The notes under the pieces are model-generated. The model saw nothing but the letters and a program-made list of their open reading frames with translations, made no database searches and had not been told where the DNA came from. Of a stretch of 64,000 bases of DNA, positions 52,701-61,326 are shown piece after piece (position 1 is the first letter of the stretch; every line of letters starts with the position of its first letter). The position numbers and the translations under genes were made by a program. Source of the DNA: Russula earlei (Eukaryota > Basidiomycota > Agaricomycetes > Russulales > Russulaceae); contig JAGFNK010000019.1 in NCBI GenBank assembly GCA_025769875.1, positions 1-64,000 of the forward strand, in the 5' to 3' direction.

Positions 52701-53415
52701 ATTGGGCAGAACTAATTCCCTTTATGGAGTTTGCACATAATGCCAGACAACACAGTGCTACAAACAAACCCCCTTTCAAGGTCTGGTATGGCTTTAACCC
52801 AACATTTGCTCCACCCCTTGCTTTTGCATCAAAGTTCCCTTCAATCCAAGAAAGACTAACAAGACTAGACCAACTCAGAGAAGAAGTAGCTACCTCCCTG
52901 AACCGAGCAGCTGAGATCATGAAGCAATCAGGACCCCAAACCTCCACATTTCGTTTTAAAGAAGGGGATCAAGTATGGTTGGAAGCCACAAACCTACGAA
53001 CCACTCACCCAAAAGCAAAACTAGCCCCTCGACGCTATGGACCATTCAAAGTCATCACTGCCTATCCAGTAAATGTTCGCCTCGAGCTACCAAAGTCCTG
53101 GAAGATACACCCAGTCTTTCACCATTCCCTGATTAAACCTTACAAAGAAACCACTGCCCATGGTCTTAACTTCTCAAACCTGCCACCGATACTAGTTGAA
53201 GGAGAAGAACAATATGAAGTAGAACAGATCTTAAACTCTCAGCTCTCCCCAAACCGCCAAGGGATCTAATACCTAGTTAAATGGAAAGGTTATAATGCCG
53301 CAGAAAACACTTGGGAACCAGCATCTAACCTATCAAAAGCACAATTACTTGTTAAAGACTTCCATCGGAAATATCCGAAGGCGCTTAAAATGATTCCCAC
53401 CAGGAGTGACCCCTA
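49641..53415 (+). pseudogene. A pol: protease, RT, RNase H, integrase, chromodomain
   Basis: Protease (ALLDSGAEGMIIHERF near 49865; DIILGTDWLRHHNP near 50098), RT ([18 protein letters not shown] near 50695, FTKFDV followed by TGA then WGYNNI, VVYLDDILIM near 51028), RNase H (LICDASDFAVSAIL near 51474), integrase (MDFIKDLP, SDRGPQFAAK, TDGETERVNQ) and a chromodomain ([16 protein letters not shown] near 53270). Stops: TGA at 49935, 50597, 50849, 51152 and 51731; TAA at 50916 and 53267. A 489-residue integrase frame (51800-53269) is open. Confidence 0.9.
51838..51849 (+). promoter_or_regulatory. Internal (central) polypurine tract of A
   Basis: TAAAGAGGGGAT is identical to the 3' tract at 53649-53660 and sits at the same place as the internal tract of D, between RNase H and integrase. 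Confidence 0.5.
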
Positions 53416-53648
53416 AACCAACAACTCTCATCATGACGTCCGTCGACGACTATCTTTATCCTTGTTACCAACGAACTTTTCAGAGAACCCCTGCAATCAC
53501 ATGCACTCAATCAACTACAGCCATCCCCAAAGCAATCCATAGAACAAGAAAGAACTCCCCACAAACGAACAGACTTCGACTTTTCATATGCAAACTACTC
53601 CACCTTCCAAAGAAACAAGTTCCTACCGTTGCAGGAGCAACAAGTCTA

Positions 53649-53663
53649 TAAAGAGGGGATGAA
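53649..53663 (+). promoter_or_regulatory. 3' polypurine tract of A
   Basis: TAAAGAGGGGATGAA abuts the 3' LTR at 53664. Confidence 0.8.
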
Positions 53664-54493
53664 TGTTATGAACCAAGGCCAGGTCCTGGCCGTAGATTGT
53701 CCTATTTCACTCAAGAGAAACCTCTCTCACTTTGCATTGCCGACTCCCTTCCATTTTCTGGGCTATCCCTCCTGCGGTACAAGATATCACTATTGCAAAG
53801 GCACTATAACACGACCAGGCACCCGTTTCCTAATTGGGTAATCATCGCGTGGCAGCCACATGGCCACCCAGCCACCAAGGACCCGAAACAGTGGCACAAA
53901 CTCTTAGAAACTGTTGCATAAATCATCTGACATCATCAAGGCTCCAATGACATCATGGCTGACTGAGCGACTCCACAGTGACCTCATAGGCTCACTAAGC
54001 GCTCCACAGTGACATCATAATGATGTCATTGCTCCACAATGATCAGCAATGCGCTCAGTAAGCCTGAAACTTGACACAAGCAAGTTTATGCCTCTGTAGT
54101 CCTATTGGATGGTACCAAAGAGTCTAGAATAGTCCCAGTTCTTTGTAATCGACCCTGTACACTGTATATAAGCCCCAATGAAGCATGGCAGTCGTCAGAC
54201 TGTCCATTTGTGATACTCTCATCTTCCTGGGTACTCCCCTGTGACCGCTCAGTTTAAAGATTCCCCTCGCCTCCAAGGTACTCTTCAACAACCGCCTTGT
54301 TTAAAGCCCCCTCGCTACACTGGCCTCTAGCCTTCGCCTCTGTCTCTTGCAACACCTACCAGTCCCCATCTGGTACCTCCTCATCGTTTGGCTCGTCCTC
54401 CTGTTCAATGCCGCTTACGCTGCGTATCATCTGTTCCGACCCTTGCCCACCTGCTCCTGAGTCCTTAGTGATCAGCAGTACAGTGTCTTGACA
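53664..54493 (+). repeat. 3' LTR of A
   Basis: 830 bp from TGTTATGAACC to CTTGACA, TATA box TATATAA at 54165-54171. The splice donor of the 5' LTR reads GTACAG here, but this copy would not be used as donor. Followed by CGTGG, the target duplication. Confidence 0.92.
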
Positions 54494-55422
54494 CGTGGTT
54501 TGAGGCGAGCTTTGGCGTTAGCCTTGGCTAGTTTGACTTCTGAGTCCCTAACTTCCCACACCATGTCGTGGTATCTTTCTCGAGCAGTGACGAGGCTGTT
54601 TGCCATCTGTCGTACCTTTTTGATGGCGAACCGATAGCAACGTACTTCGGCTTCCAGAGATAGGTCTTGCTCAAACCTAAGTGCCTCGTTTATCACTGTG
54701 GTGTGTTTAAGGCCTTCTTTGAATAGGAAGGCGTCTTTTTGTGTGAGAAGAGGGCGAGGGTAGGGGTCAGCTCGCACTTGAATAGGTATGTGATGAGTGG
54801 GGCATCCAGGACCATAAGTGGCTAACAGAGAGGGGAAGCCATGTGTGAGGTCAGGGAGGACAAAGCGAGGGGGGAGTGTGTCGTCTTTGTTGCCTGGGTC
54901 TGGGATGAGTAAGTCTAGTCCTAGGTCTCCTTCTTCCCATCCTTCTCCGAGTTCCTCTAGTTCTGAAGGTTGATTGTTAGTAGGTGGTTCATAGACAGGG
55001 GGTGGCGTCCTTCTATGATTTGCCAGGGCGAAGTTTTCGTCGAGCATGACGACACATTCTATCTGTTTGAAGGTGGGGGTGTTTATGCATGGGGGAATTG
55101 GAATGGGATCAGGTGATGGGGAGCAAACGTGATAGGAGGATTCATGGGTTCTGATGGGGGAGTTGGTTCCTAGTGTGGGAGATCGATTGCCAAAGGCACG
55201 TAGTATGGTGGTGAGAGAGTCGTCCTCCCATAATTTGTGTGCTTGTACAATCATAGCTGCATGTTGTGTGGCACATCGAACAAGCAGTCTGGTGTTAATG
55301 GTTGCTGCTGTCAATGGGGACGGTTCCCTAGACAGTGGTAGATGGATGAGTGTAGGAGAGTAAGGTGGAGTGGGTATAAGGGTAGCAGTGGAAGTGGTGG
55401 GGGAGTTCTGTGTGGAGGACAT
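54494..55422 (-). pseudogene. B post-pol gene (ORF3), N-terminal part
   Basis: Starts at ATG 55422, 54 bases after the pol stop, and runs about 309 residues to the A insertion. Parts: Ser/Thr/Pro-rich N terminus, an acidic centre (ELEELGEGWEEGD), a conserved-looking middle (RADPYPRPLLTQKDAFLFKE) and a helical end (KKVRQMANSLVTARERYHDM). With 41272-41592 it makes a protein of about 415 residues ending in two zinc knuckles. No family is recognised. Confidence 0.75.
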
Positions 55423-55476
55423 GTTGTAGTATTTGGGGATGAAGCGGTGGGGAATGGTTGTTTGTAGACAAGGTTT

Positions 55477-57628
55477 TTATACTTTAGGTCGTCCAGCCAA
55501 AGTGGAGTAGTATTCTTTTAGAAGTTCTGGGGTGTTGAGGTCGTGGTGATCGACCCAGGAGTCATCTGATGCAGGGTAACCCTTCCAATGCACAAGGTAT
55601 TGAAGTTTACATGTTCATCCAAACCTTCTGGTGTCTAGAATCACTTCAATCTCGTATTCTTCCTCGTTTTCAATGATCGGTGGGGGGCATGTAAATGGCG
55701 TGCCGTATTCTTCCATTTCTTTGTAAGGGAGGAGTAAGTTGACGTGGAAGACGTTGTGTATTTTCATTGATGGTGGGAGTTGTAATTGATAAGCGAACTT
55801 TGGAAATTCTTTTTGTGATAGGGAATGGGCCGTATCTCTTGGGCATCAACTTGCGTGTTCCTCATGTTTTGAGGTTCCTTGCTTCTAGCCAAACAAGCAT
55901 TCCTTCTTCCATTTCCTTGATGTCAGGTTTTAGGGGTTGTTGTTTGCGTTCTAGAAGTTGTTGTGCATCTTGTCTTGCTTCTTCTAATTGTTTTAGGTGA
56001 TCGATAGATGAGGGTACATTGTTATCTTCTAGACTAATGTTGATTTGGGGTTTGAATCCCATGAGGAGTTCGTGCAGTGATTTTTGTGATGTTTCATGTT
56101 TCCATGAGTTATGCGCACGTATTCCGCTAGGGGGAGCATTTTTGCCCAGGAATGAGGATGAGTCATGGTCCAGGGTCTTAGGTATTGTTCCAGCCATGCG
56201 TTCATTCTCTCTGTTTGTCTGTTGGTTTGGCGGTGGAATGCGGTGGACATGTTTTGTTTGATGCCTAGATTCTTACATATGGCTCTAGAGAAGTTTGATG
56301 CAAATCAAGGGTCTCTGTCGGAGATGATTCTTTTAGGGATGCCAAACCAGGGCATGAGGTGTTTCAAGTGTTCGTGTGCGATGCCTGTTCCATTGATTGT
56401 CTTGTTGCATGGAATGAATTTCGTTGCTTTGGAACATCCTTGATCAACGATGGTGAGAATGCTGTTGAATCCTTCTGATTTAGGTAGGTCAGTGATGAGA
56501 TCCATTGATATGTATTGAAAGGGGCCTTGTTCAATGTGTGTGTCAAGTGGAAAAGTCATGGCTTTCTTTCTGGGTATATTGGTCTTGGATTCTTGACATT
56601 TGGCACAACCTTTGACATATTGTTCTATGAACTGTCGCAGTCTAGGTCCTTCATAATGTTGTTTGACTAAATCCCAGGTGTTGGCTATCCCTGGGTGTCC
56701 TGTGAAGGGGGTGTCATGAAATTGTCTTAAAATTTCTCATCATTTGTCGGGTTTATCTGGTAGGTAGGTTTTTCATACAAAGATTTCGAGTGGTAATAGT
56801 GTAGTTTTTTGTTCTTCTACCCCCTTGTTAAGGTCTTTGCAATGAGAAAGTGTGTCAGCTATTGTGTGTGTGTGTCCAGGGACATCTTCCATGGTGATGT
56901 TAAAATCTTGCATATATTGCATCCATCTGGCTTGCTGTCCTGTTAATTTTTGTGGTTCTTTGATTTTGTGGTCTGTTCTTATTCTAACTGGTTTATCAGC
57001 TCCTAGGAAAAATGGTCGTCCACTCTTCAGTTTGAAGATTACCACTGCTAGTTCTTTGTCATGTGCATCGTAATTTCTTTCCGCATCTAGTAGCGTTCTA
57101 GAGTAGTACGCTATTGGATGTAGACCATCTTTGTATTCCTGAGATATAACTGCTCCGACAGCAAATCCTGATGTGTCAGTGTCTAGAATAAATTGTTTTG
57201 TCCAATCTGGAGTGCGGAGTACTGGGTAGGATACGCAGGTTTCTTTCAAAGTTTGAAATGCCTGTTCTTCTTTTGTCGTCCATTCCCATTGTTTGTTCTT
57301 TTTTGTCAGATTGTTCAGTGGTCTGGCCTTAATGGAGAAGTTTGGTATGAAATTGTGGTAGAAGTTACAGAATCCTAGGAAGCTTCTAACTTCCTTCAGT
57401 GTAGTAGGGGTAGGCCAATCTCTGATTCCTTTGACTTTGACTGGATCCATAGTTATTTTTCCTTCTCCTATAATTATGCTGAGGTATTCGACTTTATTCT
57501 TGTGGAATTGGCATTTCTCAGGTTTAAGGTAAAGATCGTGTAGTCTCAATTTCGATAGAATGTGGTTGACTTTTTGTGTGTGTGTCGTCTCATTGTTTTC
57601 TGTGGCAATGATGATATCGTCCATGTAG
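55477..57628 (-). pseudogene. B pol, from RT active site to chromodomain
   Basis: Starts at the RT motif YMDDIIIATEN (near 57625), where the putative hAT element cuts it. Then RNase H (ILDTDTSGFAVGAVIS near 57180), integrase (YISMDLITDLPKSEG near 56500, SDRDP then TGA then FAS, RQTNRQTERMN) and a chromodomain end (HWKGYPASDDSWVDHH near 55560). Stops are TGA at Arg or Trp sites, including the same double TGA before EIL as in B2. Confidence 0.83.
56819..56831 (-). promoter_or_regulatory. Internal polypurine tract of B
   Basis: The minus strand reads TTAACAAGGGGGT, identical to B's 3' tract at 41256-41268, between RNase H and integrase. Confidence 0.45.
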
Positions 57629-57725
57629 TGCTGTCACGGCTCGGCTCGGCTCGGCTCGGTTCGGCTCAGTAATGGCTTGGCCAGATTGGGTGAGCCAGAC
57701 CGAGCCAAGCCACGGCTTGCGGCTT

Positions 57726-57900
57726 GAGCCGATTCGAGCCGTCCCATTTGAGCCATTTCTACTTTTGGATCTACTTTCCATTTTGAGAACGCTCTCGACG
57801 CCTCTCATTGGCTGAGCCAATTCAAGCCATCCCATTTGGGCCATTTCTACTTTTGGATCTACGACTACAGTATCGACTTTCCATTTTGAGAATGCTCTCG
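57726..57900. repeat. Two-copy direct repeat in the hAT 5' region
   Basis: 57726-57797 and 57814-57900 are direct copies (GAGCC, ATTC, AGCC, TCCCATTTG, ATTTCTACTTTTGGATCTAC, TTTCCATTTTGAGAA, GCTCTCG). The second has an extra 14-15 bases (about GACTACAGTATCGA). Such subterminal repeats often bind hAT transposase; that role is only a suggestion. Confidence 0.75.
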
Positions 57901-58139
57901 CGACGACTGAGGCATCAATGCAAGCACACGTCCACTCGCCGTCTGCACACCCGTAAGCCTGCCCGGGCCTGTGTTCTTGAAGGAAAAGAGGAAGATCTTG
58001 AGGGAGTCAAAGTGTTCTTCAGGCAGACAAGAGGGCCAACGCGAATACTAGAAAGCTGTTCATTTGATCCATTAGCTACTGTACAAAATGGTGGCTACTG
58101 ATCTTAAATACAAAAGTGCTACTGTAGTGCTACTCCAAG

Positions 58140-58540
58140 TCCGAGAGCGCGAGGCAGCGAGGTGATGACATCGGGGGCGAGACGCTATGGGCAGTGAGTC
58201 CTCGCGTAGGGCGGTGATGACGTCGCGCGTGCGTCATGGTGTCTGCGCGTAGACGTGTGGCGGGCGAGCGAGGCATTGGCAGCGAGGCATTGAGGGCGAG
58301 GCGTTGAAGGCAAGGCGCATGACGTCGAAGGCGATCGGACTGGGGTGTTGTCGCAGTTCCTGGGCGCAGAGTTGGGGATGACATCGAAAGGCGAGTGCGC
58401 GAGAGAGAAGGAAAGGAAGGAGGATAGGAAGGAGGACGCGTGAGCGAGGGACGAATGAAGGAGACGCGCGGCACGCAAGGGGCCTGGTACAGGTCATGTG
58501 AGTTTCCCTGGCCAGATACCTTACAGTGGACATGGAAAAC
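58140..58540. other. GC-rich, repetitive spacer
   Basis: Rich in GCGAGGC and GCGAGAC words (for example GGCAGCGAGGCATTGAGGG near 58277). Open frames exist on all strands because of the base bias; none looks like a protein. Confidence 0.45.
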
Positions 58541-58695
58541 ATTGCTAATTTTTACTTCTTTTCTTCCGAGGGCAGGAGATGAGCGCCGACGCCAGGTCCT
58601 GTGTGCTCATGGGTGTCGTGACCTCGGAGCTTATGCTGTTATCCAGACACCATTTCACTACATGGAACAATGGGTCAGCAGCTAGTGTCATATGA

Positions 58696-59985
58696 TAGGC
58701 AATGTTACGTACAGTTCAAACAAGGAAGGCTTTGATGAAACTCGTCAGATCAGCACAGGGTAGACAGATATCACGGATTGTGGGGAGCACCGGTGCTAAT
58801 AAGACGATGGGTATGTACCGCAAATGCTCATACTCACGGATCGTCTCGGTCTGCCGTACATCGTCCGTAAAACACGATATTGAAACTTACCACGTTGAGC
58901 GAATCGACGGCGATAGTATCGATGTGTGGGGGGGCATGTAGCCTTATCTGCGACTTCGAGAGGATCGTGAATCATGTAAGGCCTGAGTCCGAGTTCCTGT
59001 ATCCAATCCACCACCGCAATGTTGTCGTATAGCATATCAACGAATAAAATAGTTCCCAAATGGCGCCATCTTGGCAAGCGTCGCGTCCATGGACAGCTGG
59101 CCAATTTGGGACGTGATGGTGAAGAACTTACTACCCTTGCCAATCTCACTTTCGACCCGCATACTTCCAGCCATAAGAGCAACGAGGCGTTTCGAAATCG
59201 ACAGCCCTATTCCGTTCCTCTGTATTCCTTCTGAGAAAAGCTGGCGTGTCAAGAAAAAAATGCAGAAAGGTAAAACAGCACGCACCCTTGTCGTAGAACC
59301 GTCCGCCTGTGCAAAAGTGTCAAAGTTAAAATTCAGCTTGTCCTTGGCAATACCAATGCCGGTGTCCAAGACGCAGAACTCGAGGGTCACACTAGAATCG
59401 TCAAGGGCGAGTAGACGGCAACTGAGTGCGACGTGACCCTTCTTGGAGACTTTAGATGGTGTGAACTTGATCGCGTTGCCCACTAGGTCTGCGATAACTT
59501 GCCGGAGGCGGAGGGAATCACCAATGAGCTGGTCTGGAATGTCAGGATCTAGTAAGTGAGGTCCAAGTTGTTCTGTGATGCGCGGACGATGAGGGTTGGA
59601 TTCCTAAAATAGTCTGCCGGAGCGAGAAGGAGACTTGCTCTATGGTCATCCGACCAGCTTCGACTGATCGTTATGTTAGTTAACATACTTGTGCTCAATA
59701 ATTAGTTCCGTGGCACTCGCTTTTCGAGATATCCAATCCACCAGGCCAACCTTATCTCGTGGGACATGTTGGCCAGGAACTCGGATTTACTACAGTTGGC
59801 GAGTTCGGCGGCTTCCCTAGCGGCGGTGTTCTTCTGGATGCTGTCGCGCACTTGTCAAATTCATGACCATCAAATTTACATTGATGGTCAAAACCTGGAT
59901 GCCCGATGAGCGCGCTGCTTGTGAGGTGGTGCACAATCATCCGACTGACCTTCCACATGCCCTGCACGTCCGATTCCGCCTCGGG
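58696..59985 (-). pseudogene. Nik1-type (group III) hybrid histidine kinase fragment
   Basis: Pieces in order on the minus strand: a HAMP remnant (VQGMWK, intron, [11 protein letters not shown]), the H box ([13 protein letters not shown] near 59790), then a gap, the ATP-binding part (DSLRLRQVIADLVGNAIKFTPS near 59470, CVLDTGIGIAKDKL, GIGLSISKRLVALMAG, GKGSKFFTI) and the linker (WIQELGLRPYMIHD, SLNV, intron, TETIREYEHLRYIPIVL). The sequence right after the H box (TPMNGII in the family) is missing, and there are frameshifts (extra C near 58934, one near 59050). The HAMP array and receiver domain are absent. In intact fungi this kinase senses osmotic stress and is the target of phenylpyrrole fungicides. 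Here it is only a fragment, introns included. Confidence 0.8.
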
Positions 59986-60972
59986 GTGCACGCTCATCAC
60001 GATGGCCTGCATAATCATCTCTTCCTCCATCAGATCCTCTTCCCTCTCATGTTCCTCGGTCATCTCGACGTCGGGCATGGTGCGACCTTTTGGAGAGTGT
60101 GAGCGTCTGCAAATCCGCCTCTTCACCTTCATCAGTGGCAGCCACCGGGTGAGAAGGTTGCGTGGGCGCACCGTCTGGACCAGCCGCTGCTGGCGCAGCT
60201 GCACCCGGTGGCGGTTGGGGCGGGGCGTTGGCAGCCACCTGCCGTGCGGCCTCTTCCATGGACATCCGCAGAACCTGTTTTTTTGTTTTGTTTTGTTTTT
60301 GGTTTGTATGCTGAGTTTCGTTGTCGGAGGACGGAGGACGTACCATGGCCAACTCGGGGTCGAGGCTGGGGTCAATGCCAGACGAAAAATGCGACACGCC
60401 ACCGGTGCCGGCAGCGCCGCCCACACAGCCGGGAACGGCGACAAGCTCGTCTGGGATGCCGCGGTTGCCGGCCAGGATCGGGGAGTTGAAGATGATGGAG
60501 GAGAGGTGTGAGACGGGAGGGACGGCGAGGTAATGTCTGGAGGACGAGTGACTGAGAAAACACAAGTGGTCTGGATTCGTAAGCAGGCTACAGAAATTTA
60601 AGGGGGGGACATTACAAGTTGTCGGAAGAGGCGGTCTCGACAAAGGCATGGAGGATGCTGTGGCCACCCTCGCCGGCGTCCTCGATGCCGTCACCAAAGG
60701 CAACAATGTTGAGTGCAACGTTGTCCTTCTGGGGCTTCTTGGCAAGGTGGACCAGGGCATGTTCAGTGTCGGGTGAGGCGTCCTCGAGCAGGGAGCCGAC
60801 AAAGACAACGATGCACTGGTGGAGGTTCTTGTTCTACCAGTGCTTGAGCGCGAGCTGCGTGATCGTGATCATGGTTGGGATGGACGCCATCCGGCCGAGG
60901 TTGGTAGATGTCTGGTGCACAGCTGCAAGGATCTGGCCGAGCTCTTTGGTGTGCGTGATGAGCACCTCCAGG
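59986..60972 (-). pseudogene. RPN10: RPN10 (26S proteasome ubiquitin receptor) fragment
   Basis: Exons 60616-60972, 60344-60536 and about 59986-60274. The first has the VWA domain end (SLEVLITHTKELGQILAAVH, ITITQLALKHW, then TAG at 60834 in place of a Gln codon, CIVVFVGSLLEDASPD, NIVAFGDGIEDAGEGG). The second has NSPILAG and GIDPSLDPELAM, the third the ubiquitin-interacting motifs VLRMSMEEAARQ and EEEMIMQAIVMSV. The N terminus is missing, and there is an extra base near SLSK (about 60095). It runs straight into the histidine-kinase fragment on the same strand. Confidence 0.82.
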
Positions 60973-61326
60973 CTAAGAGGGACGAGCGTTCGGTGGGGGT
61001 TTTGTTTCGGGAGAATCTCATGGCGCGGCATCACATTTCCGATGTCAATTGTCACAGTACTTGGCCAAGAGGTGGGGAACCTGGATGAGGAGGGGAATGG
61101 AGGAATGGAGTGAGCAAGTGACAAGGACTTGACATGGGAGGGGGAGGAGAGAAATCGGAGGCAGCAGGCAATGGTCAATGCCCGTGACGGAGAGGTGTAA
61201 GCCCTTTGCAAGCTGCTGCATGCAAGTTGAGTAACGCACAACTCTTATCTTGCAGGCCATCATCGACACTCCTCAGTGCTCCTTTGGCATCTTGGCAACA
61301 TCTTCACTCTCAGAATTGCTTATAGA
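60973..61326. other. Spacer between the RPN10 fragment and the hAT transposase
   Basis: Bases next to 60972 look like the RPN10 intron ending CTCTTAG. Further right no protein is recognised. The transposase promoter may be here. Confidence 0.4.

Larger units (their letters stand above)
41593..54493 (+). mobile_element. Complete gypsy element A carrying a Harbinger transposon
   Basis: The LTRs are 824 and 830 bp, differing at about 20 sites, nearly all transitions. The flanks TGTGG (41588-41592) and CGTGG (54494-54498) are a 5-bp duplication with one change. Internal order is ORFx, ORFy (split by the PIF-Harbinger element), ORFz, gag, protease, RT, RNase H, integrase with chromodomain. Without Harbinger it would be about 9.7 kb. 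Several stops make this copy non-autonomous. Confidence 0.93.

Noticed and set aside
57629..61300. A working RPN10-kinase fusion gene
   Set aside because: There is a TAG at 60834, frameshifts near 60095, 59050 and 58934, a missing N terminus and a gap after the H box.
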